Shown here: piece by piece, positions 7,516 to 14,725 of the stretch
Layout: the number at the start of each line of letters is the position of its first letter
How positions within the stretch are numbered: position 1 is the first letter of the stretch
Assembly: GCA_020628175.1 (NCBI GenBank)
Contig: JAHDFK010000025.1
Coordinates: 1 to 17,671, forward strand
Length of the DNA: 17,671 bases
Origin: Wenyingzhuangia sp.
GTDB taxonomy: Bacteria > Bacteroidota > Bacteroidia > Flavobacteriales > Flavobacteriaceae
Direction of reading: 5' to 3'
Program-made: the position numbers and the translations under genes
The notes under the pieces: model-generated
Told to the model about the DNA's origin: nothing
Databases searched by the model: none
What the model saw: the letters and a program-made list of their open reading frames with translations, nothing else

Positions 7516-8252
7516 AGAAACTTTATCTCTTTAACCGCATAACTATAGTGCTTTTCGTCTTCTTTTTCTAAAAGTAACAAGCCCGAACTTGAGACATCTG
7601 TAATTTTACCCATAAAGATATTCCCAGAAAAGTCTTTAAACATAGAAGGCATATTTATTTTGTACAAATGTTTCAAATAAGCCTTCTTAATTTGTTCTTT
7701 ATTCTTTAACAAATAAGTTGTTGACAGAAACAGCTGAAACTTAGTAAGCAATTTTTGTAAAATTTGTTCTTTATCGTATTCTTTATTTGTCAAACCAAAT
7801 AATGAAGTAGCTTTAGAAAGATATTCAGGAAACTTTAATTGGTTTACATTTAACCCAATTCCAATATAACAATGCTCTATTGTATTGTTTTTAATTGTAT
7901 TCTCTACTAAAATTCCTGCAATTTTAAAATTATATGCCATAATGTCGTTAGGCCATTTAATTTTTATTTTAGCTTTATCTTCAACAATTTCTGCGAGTAC
8001 ATCTCTTAAAATGGTTGCAATTAACCAACTCAAATAAGGACCAAATTCTAGAGGAAGCCCATTAAAATCAACATAAGTTGTGAATAATAAATTTTTCCCT
8101 GCTTTAGAATGCCAATGCGTATTCATTTGCCCCTTACCAGCATGTTGCTCATCTGCAACTACAGTTGTAAAATTTTCTAACTCGCTTTTTTTTGACAAAT
8201 CTTTCAAAAAAGCACTTGTAGAGTCAATGGCATTAAGTTTGATAATATTCAC
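7512..8252 (-). CDS. birA: Biotin-[acetyl-CoA-carboxylase] ligase, catalytic domain only
   Basis: A 246-residue biotin protein ligase that makes biotinyl-AMP and attaches biotin to acetyl-CoA carboxylase and other carboxylases. Visible motifs are AGKGQMNTHWHS (38-49, the biotinyl-AMP loop, usually GRGR), KWPND (99-103), K110 in KIAGILVE (equivalent to the catalytic-site lysine) and GIGLNVN (131-137). A small C-terminal beta domain follows. The DNA-binding N-terminal domain of E. coli BirA is absent, so this is an enzyme and not a repressor. The start is GTG at 8252: no ATG lies upstream before an in-frame TAA, and the following NIIKLNAIDST is the usual N-terminus. It is divergent from rsfS. 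Confidence 0.92.
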   Translation of the reverse strand: MNIIKLNAIDSTSAFLKDLSKKSELENFTTVVADEQHAGKGQMNTHWHSKAGKNLLFTTYVDFNGLPLEFGPYLSWLIATILRDVLAEIVEDKAKIKIKWPNDIMAYNFKIAGILVENTIKNNTIEHCYIGIGLNVNQLKFPEYLSKATSLFGLTNKEYDKEQILQKLLTKFQLFLSTTYLLKNKEQIKKAYLKHLYKINMPSMFKDFSGNIFMGKITDVSSSGLLLLEKEDEKHYSYAVKEIKFL

Positions 8253-8298
8253 AGGTAAATTATAATTATATTAATGTGAAGAATCGTGTAAAAAACGA

Positions 8299-8306
8299 TA
8301 ACTTTG
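8299..8306 (+). promoter_or_regulatory. -7 box TAACTTTG of the rsfS-ftsH cluster
   Basis: An exact TAnnTTTG match, 22 bp before the rsfS ATG, in the 76-bp gap shared with divergent birA. A TGTG at about 8275-8278 is the nearest -33-like sequence and is weak. It is the only promoter candidate found for the seven-gene cluster. Confidence 0.45.
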
Positions 8307-8309
8307 CTA

Positions 8310-8317
8310 CAAAACTA
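8310..8317 (-). promoter_or_regulatory. -7 box TAGTTTTG of birA
   Basis: An exact TAnnTTTG match on the minus strand, 57 bp upstream of the birA GTG and only 3 bp from the opposing rsfS box. Both promoters cannot easily be occupied at once. No clear -33 element. Confidence 0.35.
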
Positions 8318-8328
8318 AAGATTTTTTA

Positions 8329-8691
8329 ATGTCTAAAAAACACGTAAGTACCGATCAACTAATTTCAACAATTTTAAAAGGAGTTGATGAAATAAAAGGT
8401 GAAGATATTCTATTAATTGATTTAAGAGAAATTGACAACACAGTATGTGATTACTTTGTTGTTTGTTCTGGTACATCAAACACACATGTAAATGCTATTT
8501 CTGGATCTGTTAAAAAAATAGTAGGTAAAGAAGCTCAAGAAAAACCTTTTCATATTGAAGGTGAAGGGCAAGCAAATTGGATTTTAATGGATTATGTGAA
8601 TGTGGTAGTCCATATTTTCCAAAAGCCTATGAGAGAATTGTACGATATAGAAGGATTATGGGGTGATGCTAAAATCACAAAAATATCATAA
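8329..8691 (+). CDS. rsfS: Ribosome silencing factor RsfS (Iojap family)
   Basis: A 120-residue RsfS/RsfA protein. The family binds L14 (uL14) on the large subunit and blocks subunit joining when nutrients are short. Family landmarks are GEDILLIDLREID (25-37), DYFVVCSGTSNTHVNAI (42-58), EGEGQANWILMDY (77-89) and VVHIFQKPMRELYDIEGLWGDA near the end. Length is normal for the family. It is the first gene of the cluster, with ftsH 24 bp behind. Confidence 0.95.
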   Translation: MSKKHVSTDQLISTILKGVDEIKGEDILLIDLREIDNTVCDYFVVCSGTSNTHVNAISGSVKKIVGKEAQEKPFHIEGEGQANWILMDYVNVVVHIFQKPMRELYDIEGLWGDAKITKIS

Positions 8692-8715
8692 TCGCACCAA
8701 AAGCATTTTAAATAC

Positions 8716-10707
8716 ATGAGTAAACAAGAAAAGCAACCCAAACAAAACGGATTCAAACCAAAGTTTAATTCATATTGGATATATGCCGCTATCATAGCTG
8801 TTATATTGTCCCTAAATTTCTTTGGAGATACAACACCTAGTTCTTCTGATATTTCGAGAAACAAATTTGAAGACTTGTTACGTTCTAACAGTATCGAAAA
8901 TATTTTTATTGTTAATAACGATTACGCTGAAATTCAGCTTACTCCGGAGGCAGAAAAAAGCGCGACACCAAAAGAAAAGGACACTTCTTTACCTTGGGCT
9001 ATTTCGAAACCACGCTTAACTTACAACTTTGGAAGTTTAGAGAATTTTGAAAATACAATTAAAGAAAATAAAGAAAAATACAACTTAACTATTGATGTTA
9101 AAAATGTAAACAAAACAGACATTTTTGATTCTCTAATCGGATTTTTACCTTTTGTAATTATTTTAATTGTTTGGTTTGTAATTATGCGTCGTATGTCTGG
9201 TGGTGCTTCTGGCGGAGGTGCTGGAGGACAAATTTTCAATATCGGAAAATCGAAAGCTAAATTATTTGACGAAAAACAAAAAATTAAAGTAACCTTTAAA
9301 GATGTTGCTGGTTTAGAAGGAGCTAAAGAAGAAGTACAAGAAATTGTAGACTTTTTAAAAACTCCAGAAAAATACACCAATTTAGGTGGTAAAATTCCTA
9401 AAGGAGCCTTATTAGTAGGGCCTCCTGGAACAGGTAAAACATTGTTAGCAAAAGCAGTAGCTGGTGAAGCAGGTGTACCTTTCTTCTCTTTATCAGGATC
9501 TGATTTTGTAGAAATGTTTGTAGGTGTTGGTGCTTCTAGAGTAAGAGATTTGTTTAAGCAAGCTGCTCAAAAATCTCCATCTATTATTTTTATTGATGAA
9601 ATAGATGCCATTGGTAGAGCCCGAGGAAAAAGCAACATGACAGGTGGTAATGATGAACGTGAAAACACTTTGAACCAATTACTAACAGAAATGGATGGTT
9701 TTGGTACAGATACCAATGTTATTGTTATTGCTGCAACCAACAGAGCCGATGTATTAGACAAGGCGTTAATGCGTGCGGGTAGATTTGATAGACAAATTTA
9801 TGTTGACTTACCAGACTTAAACGAACGTGGACCTATTTTTGAAGTGCATTTAAAGAAATTAAAATTAAACGACGACGTTAAAGTTGAGTTTTTAGCTCAA
9901 CAAACACCTGGTTTTTCCGGAGCAGACATCGCCAACTTATGTAACGAAGCTGCTTTAATGGCTGCTAGAAAAAATAAGAAGTTAATAGACAATCAAGACT
10001 TTTTAGACTCTGTAGATAGAATTGTGGGTGGACTTGAAAAGAAAAATAAAATTATTTCTAAGAAAGAGAAAAACACTATTGCTTTTCACGAAGCAGGACA
10101 TGCAACTGCTAGCTGGATGCTAGAGCATGCTGCTCCTCTAGTTAAGGTAACCATTGTACCTAGAGGACAATCTTTAGGAGCTGCTTGGTACTTACCCGAA
10201 GAGAGAACCATTGTACAAACAGAACAAATGTTAGACGAAATGTGTGCTACTTTAGCAGGTAGAGCCGCAGAAAAAATTATGTTTAACAAAATATCTACAG
10301 GTGCTTTAAGCGATTTAGAAAAAGTAACCAAACAAGCCCGTGCTATGGTTAGTATTTATGGTTTGAGTGATAAAATTGGAAACATTACCTATTACGATTC
10401 TAGTGGTCAAGAATACGGTTTTACAAAGCCTTATAGCGATGATACTGCTAAATTGATTGACGAAGAAATTAGTGCGATCATAGAACAACAATACCAAAGA
10501 GCAATAGACATCTTAACCGAAAACAAAGACAAACTTACAGAGCTAGCAGAAAGATTGTTAGAAAAAGAAGTTATCTTTAAAGATGATTTAACTAAGATTT
10601 TTGGAGAAAGAAAGTTTGCTAACGAAAGTGAGGAAACTAAAAAAGAAGAAAACAAAGCGTCTAATATAGAAACCGAAGAAGAAACTCCATCTGAGGTTAC
10701 CGAATAA
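8716..10707 (+). CDS. ftsH: ATP-dependent zinc metalloprotease FtsH
   Basis: A 663-residue membrane-anchored AAA+ protease that extracts and degrades damaged or surplus membrane and cytoplasmic proteins. The order is: TM1 at about 20-37, an extracytoplasmic domain to about 138, TM2 at about 139-157, a Gly-rich linker, Walker A GPPGTGKT (235-242), Walker B with DEID (294-297), arginine fingers R353 and R356 in the second region of homology, and zinc site HEAGH (458-462) with D533 as probable third ligand. All catalytic residues are present. The C-terminal 35 residues form a Glu/Lys-rich acidic tail. In E. coli FtsH controls lipid A synthesis through LpxC; the lipid genes downstream make a similar link tempting, but that is inference. 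Confidence 0.97.
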   Translation: MSKQEKQPKQNGFKPKFNSYWIYAAIIAVILSLNFFGDTTPSSSDISRNKFEDLLRSNSIENIFIVNNDYAEIQLTPEAEKSATPKEKDTSLPWAISKPRLTYNFGSLENFENTIKENKEKYNLTIDVKNVNKTDIFDSLIGFLPFVIILIVWFVIMRRMSGGASGGGAGGQIFNIGKSKAKLFDEKQKIKVTFKDVAGLEGAKEEVQEIVDFLKTPEKYTNLGGKIPKGALLVGPPGTGKTLLAKAVAGEAGVPFFSLSGSDFVEMFVGVGASRVRDLFKQAAQKSPSIIFIDEIDAIGRARGKSNMTGGNDERENTLNQLLTEMDGFGTDTNVIVIAATNRADVLDKALMRAGRFDRQIYVDLPDLNERGPIFEVHLKKLKLNDDVKVEFLAQQTPGFSGADIANLCNEAALMAARKNKKLIDNQDFLDSVDRIVGGLEKKNKIISKKEKNTIAFHEAGHATASWMLEHAAPLVKVTIVPRGQSLGAAWYLPEERTIVQTEQMLDEMCATLAGRAAEKIMFNKISTGALSDLEKVTKQARAMVSIYGLSDKIGNITYYDSSGQEYGFTKPYSDDTAKLIDEEISAIIEQQYQRAIDILTENKDKLTELAERLLEKEVIFKDDLTKIFGERKFANESEETKKEENKASNIETEEETPSEVTE

Positions 10708-10725
10708 AAAAGAGGTTATTTTTTA

Positions 10726-11319
10726 ATGAGTTTATTTAGAAAATTTTTTAAAACTTCTGAATCGAAAACTTCATCTAAAGACAAGCAGATCAACGAACAA
10801 CCTGTTGTGCTTTCTTTAGATGATTTGTTCGTTAATAATTTCATCAACAAAGGTGGAAAGTTTTTGTATTGCATCAATTTAAAAGAAGCTATTCTTGTTT
10901 TTAAAAAAGTGGTAGCAGAAAATGGTTGGAACAAAGTTTCTTGTTTAAATACACATCTATTAGAAATTTGTAACACTGTAGATATTGACGTTTCTACCTC
11001 TAGAAAAGACGCTCCTTTTTTTACAACTTGTGAACATTTGGTTGCTGATTCTGGAAACATCATGTTATCATCTAATCAAATTAGTGAAATGCGTTTAGGT
11101 GCTTTAAATAGTAACTTTATTGTGTTTGCTAAAACAAGTCAGATGGTAAAAAACATGGGAGAAGGTTTAACGGGTATCAAATCTAATAGTAAAGACAAGT
11201 TGCCTACCAATATTTGCGACATTAGAAACTACACCATTGATAACAAAAAAGAAAATTTTTTAGATTATGGAATGTCAAACTCTAAAAATTTGTATTTAAT
11301 TTTAATAGAAGACTTATAA
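10726..11319 (+). CDS. LUD domain protein (LutC/YkgG-like)
   Basis: A 197-residue cytoplasmic protein whose C-terminal half resembles the LUD (lactate utilisation, DUF162) domain. Visible features are CEHLVADSGNIMLSS (where LUD proteins have a 'A.TGT...' segment), EMRLGALNSNFIVFAKTSQMV (the 'R..s.lp..hi.v....~iv' stretch) and the closing NLYLILIEDL. The first 30 residues are Lys/Ser-rich and look disordered. There are no Fe-S cysteine motifs and no lutA/lutB partners nearby, so lactate oxidation is unlikely. It lies 18 bp after ftsH and 7 bp before cdsA. The ftsH-LUD-cdsA order is one I recall from other Flavobacteriaceae, where its role is unknown. Confidence 0.7.
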   Translation: MSLFRKFFKTSESKTSSKDKQINEQPVVLSLDDLFVNNFINKGGKFLYCINLKEAILVFKKVVAENGWNKVSCLNTHLLEICNTVDIDVSTSRKDAPFFTTCEHLVADSGNIMLSSNQISEMRLGALNSNFIVFAKTSQMVKNMGEGLTGIKSNSKDKLPTNICDIRNYTIDNKKENFLDYGMSNSKNLYLILIEDL

Positions 11320-11326
11320 TTATTTT

Positions 11327-12154
11327 ATGCTACAAAGAGCCATTTCAGGATTGATATTTGTAATTATACTTATAGGGGCAACGCTATATAGTAGTTTAAG
11401 TTTTTTTGTTCTTTTCTATTTTTTTATGATTGTTGCTATTTTTGAATTTCAGAAATTAAGCAATTACAAAACACCTTTTTTCTATATTTTAGGAACTGTA
11501 AGTTTTTTATTATCTACGGGGAGTTCACAAATTATTCAGACATACACTCCAGTAAAAAATATATTTCCATCACAATCTATTGCCAATAGTTTTATTTATG
11601 TACTCCTGTTTGTTCCTTTTTTAATTATCCTTTTTAAGAAAAAACAACACAATCCGTTTACAGATTTAGGTACTGTATTTTTAACCTATTTGTATGCAAT
11701 TGTTCCTTTTACCATTATATTAAGTATCCCTTTTACAAATGCAAATAACAGCTACGAGGGCACTACATTTTTAGGATGTATTATTCTAATTTGGTCTACA
11801 GACACCTTTGCCTATCTTACAGGTAGAGCTATTGGAAAACGAAAATTATACGAAAAAATATCTCCAAACAAAACTATCGAAGGTTCGTTAGGAGGTATTG
11901 TATGTACCCTTATTACAGCAACAATATTAGCAAATTACTTTACGCAATATTCTTTAATACAATGGTTAGGATTAAGTATTGTAATTAGTATTTTTGGAGC
12001 GCTTGGTGATTTAGTAGAATCTATGTTTAAACGTGCTGTGAACATAAAGGATAGTGGTAATTTAATTCCAGGACACGGTGGTGTTTTAGACCGTTTTGAC
12101 AGCTTGCTTTTTGCATCGCCATTTATTTATTTTTATTTACAATTAATATCATAA
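11327..12154 (+). CDS. cdsA: Phosphatidate cytidylyltransferase (CDP-diglyceride synthase)
   Basis: A 275-residue inner-membrane enzyme that makes CDP-diacylglycerol from phosphatidate and CTP, the branch point of phospholipid synthesis. The family signature lies at about 232-258: SMFKR, then KDSGNLIPGHGG, then LDRFDS, with the metal-binding Asp residues in place. Several hydrophobic segments (about 8-35, 45-65, 80-100, 114-135, 148-165, 188-207, 210-228) match the polytopic fold. The psd gene starts 3 bp after the stop codon, so the two should be translated from one message. Length is normal. Confidence 0.95.
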   Translation: MLQRAISGLIFVIILIGATLYSSLSFFVLFYFFMIVAIFEFQKLSNYKTPFFYILGTVSFLLSTGSSQIIQTYTPVKNIFPSQSIANSFIYVLLFVPFLIILFKKKQHNPFTDLGTVFLTYLYAIVPFTIILSIPFTNANNSYEGTTFLGCIILIWSTDTFAYLTGRAIGKRKLYEKISPNKTIEGSLGGIVCTLITATILANYFTQYSLIQWLGLSIVISIFGALGDLVESMFKRAVNIKDSGNLIPGHGGVLDRFDSLLFASPFIYFYLQLIS

Positions 12155-12157
12155 CTC

Positions 12158-12811
12158 ATGTTTCATAAAGAAGGAAAATTAATAATTCAAACAACAATTA
12201 TTTTAGCATTGATAGCAACTAATATGACCTTTTGGTTGTTAAAAGATTATGCTTGGTTACAGTATATAATTTATGCCATCGCACTCTTTTTTGTTGTTAT
12301 TATTTTACAATTTTTTAGAAATCCTAAAAGAAAAACCAAAGTATCAGATAGTCATGTTGTTGCTCCGGTAGATGGTAAAGTTGTTGTAATTGAAGAAGTG
12401 TATGAACCTGAATACTTTAAAGATAAAAGATTACAAGTTTCTATTTTTATGAGCCCTATTAACGTACACGTAACACGTTATGGTTTAAGTGGTATGGTTA
12501 AATATAGTAAGTATCATCCTGGAAAATATTTAGTTGCTTGGCATCCAAAAGCCTCTTTAGAAAACGAAAGAACAACGATTGTTGTTGAGAATAAAAAATT
12601 TGGTCCTGTTTTGTATAGACAAATTGCAGGAGCTTTAGCGAAACGAATTGTAAATTATGCTGTAGAGGGAACAGAGGTACAACAAGGTACTGATGCTGGT
12701 TTTATTAAATTTGGATCGAGAGTAGATTTGTATTTTCCTTTAAACACAAAAATTAATGTAACTTTAGATCAAAAAGTAAAAGGAGCCGAAGATATTATAG
12801 CATCATTATAA
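12158..12811 (+). CDS. psd: Phosphatidylserine decarboxylase proenzyme
   Basis: A 217-residue proenzyme of the short (PSD-A, archaeal-like) type that converts phosphatidylserine to phosphatidylethanolamine, the main flavobacterial phospholipid head group. Two N-terminal membrane segments (about 8-28 and 33-52) anchor it. VVAPVDGKV (67-75) and the histidine in NVHVTRYG (102-109) are family catalytic regions. Self-cleavage should occur between G186 and S187 in KFGSRVD, turning S187 into the pyruvoyl cofactor. The long enzyme's LGST motif is absent, as expected for this type. It is coupled to cdsA upstream. Phosphatidylserine synthase, which should supply its substrate, is not in the window. Confidence 0.93.
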   Translation: MFHKEGKLIIQTTIILALIATNMTFWLLKDYAWLQYIIYAIALFFVVIILQFFRNPKRKTKVSDSHVVAPVDGKVVVIEEVYEPEYFKDKRLQVSIFMSPINVHVTRYGLSGMVKYSKYHPGKYLVAWHPKASLENERTTIVVENKKFGPVLYRQIAGALAKRIVNYAVEGTEVQQGTDAGFIKFGSRVDLYFPLNTKINVTLDQKVKGAEDIIASL

Positions 12812-12826
12812 AAGAATTCGTAATAC

Positions 12827-13114
12827 ATGAGCAAAGAGAGTGATTTAAAATTGAAAGAACGTTTTGATAAAGCAGTTGTAATTGCTAGCGAGATGGATGC
12901 TTTACCTCCAGATATTATGCTCGAATTTTATGCCTATTACAAACAAGCAACAAAAGGGGATCACTTTTTTAGTTTCAATGCAAATCAAGAAACCTCTGAT
13001 GTGAGAAACTCTTTTAAATTTAATGCATGGATGCAATTAAAGGGTATATCTCCTAAAAAGGCTAAAAAAGAATACATTAAGTTAGTAGAAAAATATACCA
13101 ATCAATTAATTTAA
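12827..13114 (+). CDS. Acyl-CoA-binding protein
   Basis: A 95-residue four-helix acyl-CoA-binding protein, a family best known from eukaryotes and patchily present in bacteria. Ligand-site features are YYKQATKGD (37-45), K64 in FKFNAW, W68, LKGISPKKAKKEYI (71-84) and the aromatic Y83. These correspond to the YKQAT, Lys and Tyr contacts of animal ACBP. The loop after GDH is shorter than in bovine ACBP. It is cytoplasmic and would buffer or deliver long-chain acyl-CoA. Placement 15 bp after psd fits a lipid role. It could equally be a general fatty-acyl carrier; the ligand range cannot be read. Confidence 0.9.
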   Translation: MSKESDLKLKERFDKAVVIASEMDALPPDIMLEFYAYYKQATKGDHFFSFNANQETSDVRNSFKFNAWMQLKGISPKKAKKEYIKLVEKYTNQLI

Positions 13115-13131
13115 CCATAATATCAATCAAC

Positions 13132-13737
13132 ATGAAAAAATTAGCCATTTTGCTATTTGCAGTTGTTACATTTACAGCATGTAAACAAGAAAAGAAAACA
13201 GAAACAAAAGTCGCAGCTACTGAAACTTTCCAACTAGATACAGAAACAGTTATTGTAAACTGGGTTGGATATAAGTTTACTGAAAAAAAAGGAGTAAAAG
13301 GTCAGTTTAAAACTGTTACTGTCACAAACAATAACAAAGCAGAAACATTAGAAAAAGCGTTGTTAGGTAGTGCGGTTTCGATTCCTGTAAGTAGTATTTT
13401 TAGTAACAACGAAATCAGAGACAACAAATTAAAAAGTATCTTTTTTGGTGCTATGGAGCACACCGAATTACTTGCCGGTAAAATTACAAGTGTTGCAGGT
13501 AATGCCGGAGTAATGTCTTTAACAATGAATAATGAAACTCACGACTTACCTTTTACATTAACCAAGCAAGGTAATACAGCGTATTTAAAAGCTACTATAG
13601 ATTTACATATTTGGCATGCCGCTAAAGCTCTAGAAGCTATACACAAAGCTTGTGAGGTTTTACATACAGGTGCTGATGGAGTTAGTAAAACTTGGAATGT
13701 TGTTGATATAGATGTTGTTTTAAACTTTACAAAGTAA
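13132..13737 (+). CDS. YceI-family lipoprotein
   Basis: A 201-residue protein with a lipoprotein signal: MKKLAILLFAVVTFTAC, acylated Cys at 17. A Lys/Glu/Thr-rich linker precedes a YceI lipocalin-like domain from about 33 to the end (TVIVNWVGYKFTEKKGVKG, then KSIFFGAMEHTELLAGK and MTLTMNNETHDLPFTL). YceI barrels bind long isoprenoid or lipid ligands in the periplasm. No clear Asp/Glu-rich surface-export signal of the Bacteroidota type follows Cys17 (KQEKK), so inner-leaflet or periplasmic placement is likely. It is the last gene of the cluster, 17 bp after the acyl-CoA-binding protein, and a terminator follows. Confidence 0.88.
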   Translation: MKKLAILLFAVVTFTACKQEKKTETKVAATETFQLDTETVIVNWVGYKFTEKKGVKGQFKTVTVTNNNKAETLEKALLGSAVSIPVSSIFSNNEIRDNKLKSIFFGAMEHTELLAGKITSVAGNAGVMSLTMNNETHDLPFTLTKQGNTAYLKATIDLHIWHAAKALEAIHKACEVLHTGADGVSKTWNVVDIDVVLNFTK

Positions 13738-13758
13738 TTTTAACAAAGTTAAAATTAT

Positions 13759-13789
13759 AAAAAAAGGATACTTCGGTATCCTTTTTTTT
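13759..13789 (+). terminator. Bidirectional UUCG-loop terminator
   Basis: GGATAC and GTATCC enclose a TTCG tetraloop (13772-13775), flanked by A7 on the left and T8 on the right. It ends the rsfS-to-YceI cluster. The A7 run also makes it a terminator for the convergent UbiA-like gene, though it begins only 4 bp past that gene's stop. Confidence 0.92.
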
Positions 13790-13792
13790 GTA

Positions 13793-14608
13793 TTAAATAT
13801 TGAGTTCTAAATACAATATTCCTAAGTAAAATATAGGCACTCCTTCTATCCAAAAAGAACTGTAATAAGTAGACTGTTTTACTTTTGCATACATCAGTAA
13901 CAATCCTAAAACAACTATGGTTATGCTGTAACTGTAATATGTATCAAAACTATAAGAATGAATTGCTAATGATATCGCTAAACATAAAATTCCTAAAAAC
14001 TTTGTTTTCAATACTCCTAACAATATTGGTAAAGTCTTAACATTTCCTTTATCAAACAGCATATCTCTTATATCAAAAGGCAGAGTTAACGCAATTACAA
14101 ACAAAAATATCTCAATAAAAAACAAAATTGCTTTACTGTTAAAACCCAACGGAAAAAACACCACAGCTCCGGCCCAAACAAGAGCAATAATGAAAATTTT
14201 GATTCCGGGTAAATAGCGAATAGAATATTTCTTGTTATTAATTCTTAAAAAACTACATCCATACAATAACGTTAATATCCCAAGAGGGAATAACCTATAT
14301 ACTTGTGTTAATTTTAAATTAAAAAACATGTATCCTGCTAGAATAATAGCAAAACAAGTCATAACAATCAATGTATTCTTGTGTTGATTGCTAAAGGAAT
14401 CTAAAACGTGTTTTTTACCGTATTTATAACGGTTCAAAAAACGGATAAAATGATAGGCCACAAACGTACAGGATGCTAGAAAAAAAGCTTCTAATTCTAA
14501 ATTTACTTGAAATAACAACCCTGAAACTAAAACCAAGCAAGCTACTGATACAGAAACATGTAGATTACTAAATACATAAAATTGAAATAATTTACTTAAG
14601 ATTTTCAT
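13793..14608 (-). CDS. UbiA-like integral membrane protein, first Asp motif missing
   Basis: A 271-residue, highly hydrophobic protein with about eight membrane segments. A loop at 178-194, FDIRDMLFDKG followed by KTLP, resembles the second Asp-rich motif of UbiA prenyltransferases (DxxxD...T.P..LG), with D179, D182 and D186. The segment INNKKYSIRYLPGIKIFIIALVW resembles the UbiA mid-region. At the place of the first motif (NDxxDxxxD) the protein reads YHFIRFLNRYKYGKK, without acidic residues. A typical magnesium-diphosphate site is therefore incomplete. It may be a divergent or non-catalytic UbiA relative. It is divergent from gcvP and convergent with the YceI gene, so it forms its own unit. 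Confidence 0.65.
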   Translation of the reverse strand: MKILSKLFQFYVFSNLHVSVSVACLVLVSGLLFQVNLELEAFFLASCTFVAYHFIRFLNRYKYGKKHVLDSFSNQHKNTLIVMTCFAIILAGYMFFNLKLTQVYRLFPLGILTLLYGCSFLRINNKKYSIRYLPGIKIFIIALVWAGAVVFFPLGFNSKAILFFIEIFLFVIALTLPFDIRDMLFDKGNVKTLPILLGVLKTKFLGILCLAISLAIHSYSFDTYYSYSITIVVLGLLLMYAKVKQSTYYSSFWIEGVPIFYLGILYLELNI

Positions 14609-14667
14609 GTAATCGTGTACTTATCAACAAAAGGTGTTAAAATTGGTTAAAATAATTAATTATGAAA

Positions 14668-14675
14668 CAAAAATA
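14668..14675 (-). promoter_or_regulatory. -7 box TATTTTTG of the UbiA-like gene
   Basis: An exact TAnnTTTG match on the minus strand, 59 bp upstream of the ATG at 14608. No TTG at -33, and the region is very AT-rich, so chance matches are possible. Confidence 0.3.
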
Positions 14676-14691
14676 TAACTTTTATTATGCC

Positions 14692-14699
14692 TATTTTTG
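14692..14699 (+). promoter_or_regulatory. -7 box TATTTTTG of gcvP
   Basis: An exact TAnnTTTG match, 26 bp before the gcvP ATG at 14726. It overlaps the extra upstream reading frame (from 14687), supporting the downstream start. No -33 TTG. No glycine-riboswitch-like structure was seen in this 117-bp gap. Confidence 0.35.
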
Positions 14700-14725
14700 T
14701 GCCTCAAAATTTTTATTTTTTTAAT

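Noticed and set aside
14687..14725. 13-residue N-terminal extension of GcvP
   Set aside because: It covers the likely promoter box at 14692-14699, and MKTDVFAQRHIGP from 14726 is the family's usual beginning.
14609..14725. Glycine riboswitch before gcvP
   Set aside because: The gap is only 117 bp, shared with a divergent gene, and very AT-rich. None of the conserved G-rich core expected of a glycine riboswitch is visible.
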